Of a DNA stretch of 64,000 bases, positions 1 to 10,389 are shown in pieces. The stretch is from Magnaporthiopsis rhizophila (lineage: Eukaryota > Ascomycota > Sordariomycetes > Magnaporthales > Magnaporthaceae), in NCBI GenBank assembly GCA_003049465.1, contig PYSS01000058.1:1-64000 (forward strand), given 5' to 3'. Under the pieces are notes generated by a model. The model was given only the letters and a program-made list of their open reading frames with translations, was not told the origin of the DNA and did no database searches. Made by a program: the position numbers and the translations under genes. The first letter of the stretch is position 1; each line of letters starts with the position of its first letter.

Positions 1-335
1 CTCAAAGGGGGTGGCATCATAGGATCTTTTGCGGGGTGGAGGGTATGGGGGCGTTTTTCTTTTTCATCGTCGAAATGCATTTGTCATCACCTAATCCTGT
101 TTCGATAGTTGCCTTGTTTTATAATTTCATCTCCTTGTGTGCACTGGACCGCTTGCTACCAACAGCGTAATTTGGCTGGCCCGCGAGTCACTTGTGCTCC
201 TCGAGGGAAAGCAAATTCTTTGTTTGCCGCTTGCTAGGTGTCTGGATGTCTACGATTGTGCCATCAAGACCATGGAACTATGTGCTTATATAAGACCACG
301 GACCCAGCTAACGGGTCCCGCCCTCTGACCAAGCC
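1..335. other. intergenic, no gene seen
   Basis: This is the 3' flank of the AA9 gene. I see no supported coding region or RNA gene; short overlapping frames here look like chance. Confidence 0.5.
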
Positions 336-1316
336 TCATGACAACGGCGACCTTGGCACAAAAGGCTCTGTGACGGGGAGCGCGACAGTCATGCTGCCGC
401 TCACCACACTGACCGGTGTTCCCCACGCCGTGGGCAGACTGGTGGTCTGCGCCGTGGCGGGGATAGGCTCCGCCCCGCTGACCAGCGTGGGACCTGGGAT
501 CTGATACGCCGGCAGCGGCTGGTTGACATCGATCAGGATGCCCGGGTCTTGCCGTCCATACATGGCCGTCGGCGACACGCCCTGCCCGTAGCCCACCGCG
601 CCGGGCCCCCAGCTCTTGGTGCTGTTGCTTCTCCTGCTCTCCTTTACCCACAGGTTGATGCACTGCGGATAGTTCTGCGCCCCGTTGGTCTTGGCGGCGT
701 AATGCAGCGCTATCAGCTCATGCCGCAGGACGTACGGGCCAGGTGCCAGGCCCTGCGGCAGCAGGATCTGCCAGCTGTTGTTGTTCGCGATCAGCACGTC
801 CGAGACCCAGCGGCCCGGCAGGGGTGGCCCGCCATCGCCAGTGTCCGACGTCGGGCCCAGAAGGACCGGGGCGCTGTCGTCGATCTTGAAGAAGCGGAGG
901 TCCGTCTTTTTGACCTTGGCGCAGCCTGCTGCCGCGGCACTCGCATTGCCTCCGCCGCACCTAGCGAGGTAGGACAACGCGGGGCCTACGTGCGACCGCG
1001 GCCAGCCGTTCCACTGGATGTGGATCCTGTCTCCCGGGCTGACGGGGGCGTGCGCGACGGCGGGTGCTCCGTCATGGTGGCAGATCATGTCGGGCGAGGT
1101 GTAATTGTCCGGGCTGATGAATCCATCGTCCGGGTTCCGGGCGGACCAGGCGACGACCTGGGCGGGCGGGTTCGCGATGTTGGCGGGGACGTCGCCGGAC
1201 TTGGCATCATAGCCTCGGAACATGCGGCCATTGACGATGATATAAGCGATGTGCGAATGCGCCAGGGCCTGCCCGGCGAAGATGGTCCATGACGCGGCGG
1301 TAGGAAATAGCATCAT
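336..1316 (-). CDS. AA9 lytic polysaccharide monooxygenase, secreted
   Basis: Copper-dependent enzyme predicted to cleave cellulose or related beta-glucans oxidatively outside the cell. The reading frame is open upstream to a GTG at 1343, but the first ATG pair lies at 1316/1313. Starting there gives 326 residues with a short signal peptide (MMLFPTAASW...GQALA). Cleavage leaves His as residue 1 (HSHIAYIIVNG), the hallmark N-terminus of AA9. The second copper ligand is His about 90 of the mature chain in WPRSHVGPALSYLARC. The axial Tyr sits in AQNYPQCINLWV, and DPGILIDVNQPLPAYQIPGP closes the domain. There is no CBM1; a Ser/Thr/Pro-rich tail follows. The gene is intronless, which is less common in the family. 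What is seen: His-1, second His and the QxY motif. Known: these define AA9. Regioselectivity cannot be told from this. Confidence 0.93.
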   Translation of the reverse strand: MMLFPTAASWTIFAGQALAHSHIAYIIVNGRMFRGYDAKSGDVPANIANPPAQVVAWSARNPDDGFISPDNYTSPDMICHHDGAPAVAHAPVSPGDRIHIQWNGWPRSHVGPALSYLARCGGGNASAAAAGCAKVKKTDLRFFKIDDSAPVLLGPTSDTGDGGPPLPGRWVSDVLIANNNSWQILLPQGLAPGPYVLRHELIALHYAAKTNGAQNYPQCINLWVKESRRSNSTKSWGPGAVGYGQGVSPTAMYGRQDPGILIDVNQPLPAYQIPGPTLVSGAEPIPATAQTTSLPTAWGTPVSVVSGSMTVALPVTEPFVPRSPLS

Positions 1317-3099
1317 GGGTGAGTCGAAAAGTAATGGTCTCACTGGGTGTTCTGGACGACATGAGATAAAACCTGTGCCATTTTCCCAAATTTAACATGG
1401 GGTATAAGGAACCTATATCTGGATAAAGGTGAGAAGGATCTCCAACCCGTATGGCGGTCTTGATGTGTGACCCTGTGCAATTCGTGTTGTTTGTGATGCT
1501 ACCCTCCGAGCTTCCCAGAACAGAAACCCAGCCCGGCGGCCAAGCGCGCAACACTCAAAATGCGGCAGGGATCGGTGAGCATGTTTTCGTTGGCCATCCT
1601 GGGGACATGGCCGGAAGGCGAGTCAAACGTGCTCAAAGCTCTTGATTGACATAATGGCTGTAGCCTTGACGCCCAGAGAAAGGACGAGACACGTCGCGGC
1701 CTTTGTTTTCCTTCGTCTGCATTTCGAGGAAAGCCAAGCCAACTTGGTCCCCAAAGGTGGCAGCCAAATACGTGGGAACAAAGGAAACAGCAGGCCGAAA
1801 TGGAGAAAGATTCCATGGCGGAAAGAGAAACACCGTGTTGGCAAGTGGTGATCTTAACCAGATGAGCTTTTAACCCCACAATCGCCGTGGATCAGCATCA
1901 AATAAACAAGAAACACTCGTTTTCTGCAAAAGCACAACCGTGGATATTACCTTGGAATATTGGGTGATGCGGAGGTGGAAGAACCGGGGAAGAGAGCCGC
2001 GCAAGGAGCAGCCGGCAGTGCTCCAATCAGAGCCCAGCACAAAGCCATGCCGGGAGCATGCGGCCTTCTGTTTGGGGCCAGGGCTTGGTTCAAGCGGCTA
2101 AATTGACAGGCCTTGTCGTTTCCCGACCCGGTCAAACTGCGGCACCTGTCTGTTATCCAGCGATTGCAACCCACCAAGAGGGCACCATCCACAGAAAATG
2201 CGGGGTGCATCCGTGGTGGTCAGTCCACCTACCATCAGACCTCGCCCGCACGCAGGCACATGTAACAGCGTGTGATCCCGCCCCGGCCTTGACCGCCCCG
2301 TGTATTTACGACAGCTGAAGGCGCTCGGGACACCCTGACTGTGTGCCCCGACGACCCGGCCGGAAAGACCACAGAGGGGCGACGATCCTTGCCATAGACG
2401 CGACCTGTAGCCCTCCCTTCTCGGGCTTTTTCCCGGCTAGGAGGGCCGCATTCTCGTGGCGGCCAAGACGGGAAAGCCAGTTCGATCACGCGAGCGAAGG
2501 ACGAACAGGAATTTCCCCGAGACGTCCTACCTCGACTACCCTTCTGGCTCCTGGACTCAACGGCCACGGCTCGGAGAGGCTCTGCAAGTGCTTCTTCGTG
2601 GCGCTTGTCTGGTGTATCTATGCTTCGTCACTCACCTTATCCCACAGCCACAAGATGATGATATTTGCGTGGTTCACCGCGGCCCACAGAAGCCGTGTTG
2701 AGGAGAGAAAGGTCCGATAAAAAAGCGTATCTGGGCAGAGATTGGAATCTCCAAACCTTGGGCGGCTGGTGGCTGCAGGTATGCTCAAGTACTGCTGAAC
2801 CTACCCTTTTCACTCAGAGTAAGGAAAAGGTAAAGAACGCCTCGTTGGGCGCCTCGCGGTGGGGAGACCAGAGAAGCTCAGAAAGAAAAAGCAAAAAATC
2901 TATATAACTAGGTCTCTATGGTGCTCTGCCCGTTCGTTGTCTTTGGATCAGTAAATCTCTCCTGTATGCTCAATCTCCTGTCCTGTCTGTATCACTCTCG
3001 ATATCACAAACCTCCTCGCCAACAACCAACCAAACAAAAAAAAAAAAAAAAATCCCTGGAAGCCCCAGACCCACGCAGCCGTCCGCCGCTCCAGCAACA
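1317..3099. other. intergenic, promoter side of AA9 and of the small secreted protein
   Basis: Gene-free stretch between the divergently oriented AA9 gene and the small cysteine-rich protein. Short frames on both strands lack family signatures and splice logic. An A tract of about 18 nt lies just upstream of the 3100 start, next to a pyrimidine-rich leader, as is common in fungal 5' UTRs. Confidence 0.5.
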
Positions 3100-3513
3100 A
3101 TGCGGTTGTCCCTGCTCTCCGTCGTCGCCTTCTGCGCCGCCGTCGCCGCCAGCGACCCGCCCACCACCACCACCACCAACAACGGCACCGCCAACGGCAC
3201 CCAGCCCGCGACGAGCGGGTACGACTACCACAACCAGGCCGTGTGCGTGTCCAGCACCACGGGCGGCTCCCCCTCGGGCATCAAGAACCCGAACGGCTGG
3301 GTCGGCGTCGTCGACGCCAACGCCACCGAGTGCGCCTGCAACAAGTACCTCGTCCGCAAGACGGGCGTGCTGCAGAACGACCTGTGCCCGGACTGCCGCT
3401 ATGATCCGGCCACCGAGACGTGCTACTCCAGGCACTGGCACATCGGCTCCGTCGAGTTTCGCTCGTACTGCCAGCACTACTGCGGCGGTGCCGATTGGGA
3501 GGGGCGTGGTTAG
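3100..3513 (+). CDS. small secreted cysteine-rich protein
   Basis: 137 residues starting at an ATG in CAACAATGCGG context. The N-terminus MRLSLLSVVAFCAAVAAS is a good signal peptide. A Thr/Asn-rich linker (TTTTTNNGTANGT) follows, then a compact domain from about residue 38. The mature part has eight Cys, including ECAC, LCPDC and YCQHYC, enough for four disulfides. It has several N-glycosylation sequons (NGT, NAT). Size, signal and even Cys number fit the effector-like small secreted proteins of filamentous fungi, but I recognise no named family. The codon pattern is strongly GC3-biased, which supports real coding. It is flanked by unusual A and T homopolymers. Function unknown. Confidence 0.75.
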   Translation: MRLSLLSVVAFCAAVAASDPPTTTTTNNGTANGTQPATSGYDYHNQAVCVSSTTGGSPSGIKNPNGWVGVVDANATECACNKYLVRKTGVLQNDLCPDCRYDPATETCYSRHWHIGSVEFRSYCQHYCGGADWEGRG

Positions 3514-6078
3514 GGGGCCCCGAGGCTTTGTTTTTTTTTTTTTTTTTTTCCCCTCTCTCCGGCCTTCGGGCCGCTCTATTTTGTAACCTTCTGCTGGGCA
3601 CTTTCGGCTGCTGGTTTCCTGTTTTTTTTTTTTTTTTTTTTTTTTTTCCTGTTTCTGTTTTCTTTGTCGGTGTTTCCTCTTGGGCTTGCTTTGGTGTACG
3701 CGTCGTGTAATTTTTTTTTTTTTTTTATGGTTCTGCTAGGTAAATCCACAGTTCCTATCTCCTGCCATGCTCCCAGACCCGTGACGCCACGCCGCCGACT
3801 CGGCTAGCCGCATTCCGTAGTTGTGGCAATGAACATTTTACGACCCGACCTTTTTTTTTGTGGTCGACGTGGTGGGTAATACATATGGAATATCCGAAAA
3901 TGAGGCCGTCTTGGGGCGTGAGACGGTCGGATGCCCTGCATCGCCTCGATCGACCTCTCCACAAAAAGCTTGAGTCTTGTCAAAGATGTGAGAATCGAGA
4001 ATGTTGATGCCACTAAGCCTCGCAAGGCTCAAAAATTCGGGCTGGGGCCTCGCGTCCTCGCAGGAATCAAATCTAGGAACTCTCTGGGACGGAGCTGTGT
4101 GGCGATACCTAGCGAGAGTACGATACACCGGGTCGTTATCAGTCGTTGGCCCCATGTGCCAAGCCGAGACAGCCCTCCCAGGACCTGAGACCCATGGTGG
4201 TAGGCCGCATCCTTCTCTCCAAGATTGCCGCCCCAAGATCGCCGAGCTCGGCGAAGCGTGCGTGTGGGTCGTGATAGTGTACCTACCCGACTCGACGTCG
4301 GTTACCTGGTCTCACTGCGCCGGCGCGGAAGCCGTGTCGATCTTGTTGCCGCGCTCGGATTAGGCTATCGCGATGCCCCACTCCCGGGCGTTTTCATTGG
4401 GTCCGCCTGGTCGCGGTCCCTACGCCACCAGCCGGTGGTGGCCCCGTGTAGCATCTGGCGCTCCAGGTACTAAGAGCGCTTTGTCGAGAGAACTTGACGA
4501 AGTCGTGGCCGAGGTGCGCGGGACCGTCAAAATCGACTACCACATACAGCACAGCACGGCCGTTGATCCCATGACTTCCGTATCAGATGTGAGCTCCGAG
4601 TCGCTCCTTCAAAGCCCGTTGCATGCGATTTGGTCATTCCTGCCCTCGCCTCGACCGCTTTACGTCCACGCCAAGGGCTTTCTCAAGCAGAACAGCATAC
4701 CGCTTCTCCGATGACGATAGAATGCTGATCCTCTCCCGTCACAGGCGCCTGCTTCCTGTCCAGGTGGTCTCCTCGCTGACCGCGGAAGGACTGCGCTCAG
4801 ACGGCGTCTAAATCGACGGGTTTGCTGCACGACAAGCCTATTAGGCACAGGCTGCTCATGGCGCGAGCACGAAATCCGCAAGGCTCTCGACGTCCGGGAG
4901 CGCACCCATCGTCGCCTCTCCACAGCCCTCCGCAGATACACGGACCTGGTGCTAACTGGACTCTTTGCGACGCTCAGGGGCTACGGGGACAGGCGACATG
5001 AGCCGCCCTATCCAATCACGCGGTGTCCCTGCTCCAGTGCCGCAGCGGTCCGTGAGGGCGGTGACGGCTGTAATGCCTGTAATCAGATCGTCGCAGACGA
5101 CATCGGCACCACGCAGCCCACATGGCCAGCAGCGAGCAGGTGCAGACACGTCGACCGACATCCCAGGCATCTCTTGTCAACTGGCATGATGTGTAATGCC
5201 GCGAGTAGCAGCCCAAAAGGCTGCAAAGGGAGGCCAAAGCAAGGAATACATCTTTTTCTGTGCTATATAGCTGGTGGTCGGAGGCAGCAGGGTGTTCGCG
5301 CCTCACTCGACGCCTGATGCTGGTGCCAGCCCGACCAATGGCGGCAGTGAGGTTTGTCGTATTCGGTGGGGAACAGTTTGGCAGTGGCAGCCCAAACTCG
5401 CGGTCCTCGACGCCGTCGGAAAAAAAAAAAAAAAAAAGAACAGTCAGCATCGCGTAGCTGGAAGGGCAAATGGACTTCCGCACGGGCGGGGAAAATGCTC
5501 CGCTGTCACCGTCCACACAAGCGGGCCCCAGGTCGCGGGCGCAGCGAAGGCGGCGATTAACGTAACCGACATGACGTCTCTTGATTGTGATGGGAAGAGA
5601 GTTTGACAAAAACACGGGTTCGGAGATCCAGTTCCACTTCATGCGTGATCCGGGGAAACATTATACCTAATGAAACATGGTATTGACATGCAGCCGCCCA
5701 GCCGCGAAATTTCCTCCCTTTCCCTTGGCGTTTGGTTATTTCTTTTATAAGCTTTGGCAGGACTGGAGAACCGTCCCGGGCCTAGGCTAACCAAATTTGA
5801 AAATGTTCTATGGCGAGACGACAATGACCTCGGCTGCCCATCGCGGCCTGCCGGTGGATCGATTGAATATCGATCATCCGGGCGGAGCCAAGAAGTCGGT
5901 GTGATCGAAAAAAACAGGCGCACGAGCCTCAGTGCAACTCAGCCGGGTTGACTTGGAAATACCTTTCTCCGTCGACGCCCTGGGAAAAGCCAAGGTGAAA
6001 AAAGTGTCATCGTGAGTCATTCACTTTCTAGTAAGACAAAGTTTGGAATATTAGAATCTCGAGGCCAAGTTGGGTCGG
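3514..6078. other. gene-poor spacer with homopolymer runs
   Basis: 2.5 kb between two genes. It holds T runs at about 3530-3549, 3621-3647 and 3712-3726 and an A run near 5420-5436. Between 4200 and 4960 some plus-strand frames look weakly coding in composition but change frame and meet stops, so at most this is a decayed gene of unknown family. No RNA gene was seen. Confidence 0.45.
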
Positions 6079-9000
6079 TCAAAAGTAAAACTGCTGCTGC
6101 TGGGGCTGACCCGGGGGCGGATGGGCGAGGAAGTCGAAGTTCATCGAGTCCATTCCGGTGTTCCATGGATCCGGAGATTCTAGGGGACCGAGGTTCGGTT
6201 AGGACGAGATGGCTAGCAGACAGGATGGAAGGGGCGTCGAGATGGACATGAAGGAGAATGACACTTACCCCAGAAAATTTGCTCGTATACATCCATAGGC
6301 GACATATATGTGGATGAATCTACGACGGCGGGGTCGATAATGCCGTCCTGCATCTGTGGGACGAAGGCCATGCCGCTGTAGGTTGGAGTGAGCACAAGGG
6401 GCAATGTTAGCACGGAGAGCGGGTTACCTGGACCACGGCCACAGATCCCATGCTTTGCTCAAGTCAGGGGTAATGAGAAGCGGCAGGAGAAGGCAAAAAA
6501 GATAAAAGGAGCAACAAACGAGACGCACTTGGAGAATTCTGAAAGTCCGTTTCCGTTCTGCATTGTCGCCATGGCGAGGGCCGCGTCCTGGTGAGGGTCC
6601 AGTGTGGTCGAGACACTGTTGAGAAGCTGCTGCTGCGGGTCTTGCGCGCCACCGCCTCCTGGTGTCGCCGTCGCCGTGACAGCAATTCTGAGCGGCGTCC
6701 GAGAGCCTGAGGCGTAACCACTACTAGCGAGCTCTTTACGTAGGCCTGCGCCGTTGCCGGTGATGGAACCGTGGTCGTAGATGTTGCGGAGCGCCATGAG
6801 GGCACGCGACAAGGGGCCCGAAAGCTCGATATCCTTGTCCGAGGGAGCGATGTTGGCGGCCGGCGAGGTGGCTTCCTTGGCAGCAGTGGCAGACAGTGCC
6901 GAGATGAGGTCGCCCTGGAGCTGGCGAACCTCCGGGTCCGCCTTTGTCTCGCCCAGGATGCCGAGCAGGACGGCAGAGGAGAGGCCATGGTACGTGAAGG
7001 CCCACGACCGCGTTGGTATCACCGACAGCTGGTGCATGGCCAGGAACATGCGGACCGTCTCGGCGAGGTTGCGCTTGCACTTTTCCGCGAGCATCCGCTT
7101 CTGTGAGCTGGTCAGGCCGGTGCCGCCTGCATGGCTGGGGCCGTGTCCGTCGATGCCATTGGAGCCATCGTGTGAAGAGGAACCCCGATGTAGTGCCGGC
7201 CGACAGCAGACGGAAACGATGAAGGAAGTGTGTAGACGGATGGCGAAGTAGCAGAGGCGATCGAGGGCTGACTTGCATGCCTCCTTGCTGCGGAGCTGAG
7301 GTTTCATCTGGTCACGAATTGCCTCGGTCGTCTTGCAGTTCTCCAGGATGGTGTCGTATGTGGCCGCGGCGAGCGCTTCCGGGTTGAGGCGCTGTGAGAT
7401 TATCTTGCACAAGTGGTACATGGCCTCCAGGTACTCCAAGTTGCCAGGAGCCGGATTGTTGATTGGTATGGGACTTGCGCCCGCGTTCGTCATTGGCGAG
7501 CTGCCACGCAAAGATTACATGAGCGATTTCGAATGAGATTCCGCAATGGGGGGTGAGAGAGTACTGGCGCTCACCGGTCAAATGAAAGCGATGTCAGAGA
7601 GTCGTGCCACACACATTTCCACCTGTGGCGTAATTGGTGTCAGCGACGGCCATCACGGCAAGCTGTGGGTACACGAAAATGCAGATAATACCAGAGCTTT
7701 CTCTTCACTACCTCCTTTTGGAGTATCTCAGGAGATTCCCTTCCGTCGAGGTGCAGGTGCTTGTCGAGGCCGAGCGACTGAGCCAGTCGACATGTTAGGC
7801 CAAGCAGGGCCCACGACGCTTCTGCTTTCATGTCGTTGAGGAGAACAAAACTGGTCATAAGCAAAGCCTGGATGGAATCGAAGTTCGGTCTAGGGCAGGT
7901 CACGTCAGCAAAAATACCAGGCCAAGATTCGGAGAGCCAGACGGCCTGGCCAATGGACCACGAGCAGAACAGCACACAACAAACTCACCGTAGCAGGAAG
8001 TTGCTGATGCGGAGGAAATGGAAGGATATCTGGATGTATTTCTGCGAGTTGGCCGTTCGGACATGATAGGGAGATTCGTGGTACTGTGAGCCCACGGCCA
8101 GGATGGCGAAGAGGATGGCGAGCCATGATGCCGAAACCGGCTTCGTGGTTTTGTTGGAGGACTTCGCGTTCTTAGCGCGGTCTTCCAAGTAGACCATCAA
8201 GCGAGACTCGAGCTCGCTGATGTCGATAACAAAGCCCCAGAACTGTTGTGGGATTTCCTTGTATGTCCGGAACAACCTGGAGTGGGGGGTGTCAGCGATG
8301 ATCACTTTATGCACTGTGCAGACACTTTGGCGAGGCCTTGGCGACGGAGTGGGACAGGGGTTTAAACGGACTTCATAACCTCCCTATCGGATGGGAGCTC
8401 AGAGGCAATTTCCATAGTCAGTCGGTCAAGGTGCCTGCGGGACATGAGAGGGAATGGGGCGGACGTATCGAGCCCCAGGATCGACCTCATCTCTTGTCGG
8501 ATATGCATGGCCTCTTCCTGCCGTTCGTTCTGAGGGAGCTGTTCGCGGAGAATAGCGGGGATGCTGTTCTGGCCAAGATACCTGGACACTTCGGCGTTCT
8601 CAGGCTCGGCTGGGGGCGAAGGCAAAGGGCTGGCTGTCAACACCTTTGCTGGCCTGAGCAGGCTGGCATCATGGGCCGACTTACCGTACGCGGCAGTGAT
8701 CTCGCTGCTGGATTCGGTCTTGATCTCCTGTGGCACCGGGTGGTGGATGTCGTCCTCGTCTGGGGAATGCGCCCGCTTCTTGCCCTGCGTGGAGGAGGCA
8801 GTGTCCGATGCCAAAGAGCTCCGGTTGCCCGTGCGATTGGGTTTGTAGGAGCACAGCTGGGCATGGTCGCGCTTCACACAGTTTTCGCATGGCTGCTTGT
8901 TGTCACATTTTACCTTTTGGACGACCCAGCCGTTAGCAACCCCGCAGATCACAGCCGGTGCCGCCGCCGTTGTTGGGGTGCAGGTGCTGGTGTGGGAGAT

Positions 9001-9145
9001 GGCGGGCCCGAGTCCAGCACGGGGCGGGGCCAGCTCACGGGCCGGCCAACACGTCAACTCCTACCTTGCGCTGGCGGCATGGCCAGCAAGCAGTTCCTGC
9101 CGGAGCATGCTTGGTTAGCTTGCGTTCGGGCTTTGAACGAGGCAT
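6079..9145 (-). CDS. Zn2Cys6 transcription factor with fungal-specific regulatory domain
   Basis: Nuclear DNA-binding regulator. I read nine exons: 9145-9065, 8913-8372, 8276-7989, 7889-7692, 7622-7575, 7500-6529, 6457-6428, 6375-6269 and 6179-6079. Every junction is GT..AG and the sum is 2367 nt (788 residues and TGA). The zinc cluster spans intron 1: TACWPCRQRKVKCD then NKQPCENC and LCSYKP, at about residues 19-49. The fungal-specific regulatory region runs from about 205 to 400, with LLGLTCRLAQSLGLD and the junction-spanning KLWWKCVWHDSLTSL. The C-terminus contains the acidic/aromatic AWDLWPWSSGMAFVPQ, partly encoded by a 30-nt exon, and ends in a Gln-rich QQQQFYF. The target genes cannot be told. 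It is divergent from the RdRP gene, sharing about 1.2 kb upstream. Confidence 0.9.
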
Positions 9146-10389
9146 CCACACTCCATCCACACGGGCCACGTGAATGGCCCGTCACGGGGCCAGATGGGGA
9201 CGAGATATATGAAGGTTGCGCGCAAGCCAGAGCGGAACAAGTCGCAAAGGCGTCCCGTCGGGTGAGCTGTGCTGCAGTGTGGCCGGGCCAGGGAAAAAGG
9301 GTTTAAGCTAGGGCATGTATCGGAGGCGCTACCACAGCCCACAGAGCATTCGCCTACCATATCGAACCTTCCTATGCGAGTGGATGATGCGGCTGGCTTC
9401 CTCGGGAGTCAGATCTTCGATCCCGGTTGGGCTTGCGTCGTTGTGGTCCGACATATCTGCGGGACCTCCGAGACAGCCCCAGGATAGGCGCAGGATCAAG
9501 GCAAGGAGGCGGCTGAGCAGAGACGGCGCCAGCCAGCGGCCGCGACGAGGGAGGACGATCGTTTTGAACCCCGATACAAGTCCGAGGCCGCCGTGGAGAC
9601 GTGACAAGTTAGTGCCGAATTGTCAAATGTCGTCGCGAAGCTCGTGTTGGACGTCGGATCTTTCCATTGGAACTAAAGCGGGGATAGCTGCCCAGAGCTT
9701 TCTCCCAATTGCCGGGGCCCCACGGCCGGTGCATGTGTAAGCACCCTCGCATAAAATATGTGGGCTGCCAAGCTGATATTGCCGAGTTGAGTTGCGGTGG
9801 CAGCGGGTCCAGCGCACGGACGCCATCCAATGGGTCAATTGGTGTTTTGTCTGGTGCCGTTTGCCCGCTCAAACCAACCAACGGCTCACCCGCCGCAGCC
9901 GCTAGCAACCACCCCCCGCGCGATACCCGTTTTATCCTCGAATCAATGCGACAGCACAAGCCAAGGACCCTGAGGCCTGGCAGGCTGAGCCACCGCAGTT
10001 TTGCGCGGGCCGACTCCCTCACCACCGCTCATTTCCCGCCGCCAACGAAACAAGGATATGGCCGCGTCCGTAGCTGGGTTGGGACTCAGCAATCGGTGCC
10101 GGCTCATGATCGCTCTCCACCGCAAGACGCACCTCTGAACTGGCTCACCGTCGCTCCTCCCACCCTCGTTCGACCGGGTTTGGTGGGTCCCCGTTTGCGC
10201 TTGCTTGGCCCAACGGGCCGCTCCCTTCAATTGCTGACATGACTGGTTGCGCCGCCGGTGCTTTGCTCTGGCAGTCCAGACCCCTCATTCCGTCATTCCG
10301 TCGAGCTAGGGCTCCATCTCGTTCGTTTTGGCCGCCCACATATCCGCTGCCGTCATCAGTCCTGAGTGGGCGCCGACCGGCCCAGCGCC
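9146..10389. promoter_or_regulatory. divergent intergenic region between the regulator and the RdRP
   Basis: 1.24 kb between two start codons that face away from each other, so it must contain both promoters. The stretch is GC-rich and lacks a clear TATA box. Frames read through it on both strands but have no recognisable product. Confidence 0.5.

Noticed and set aside
1317..1343. N-terminal extension of the AA9 protein from a GTG
   Set aside because: Non-ATG start; the ATG at 1316 yields a proper signal peptide placing His at position 1.
10366..10389. upstream start of the RdRP
   Set aside because: The codon at 10366 is GTG; the first ATG is 10390.
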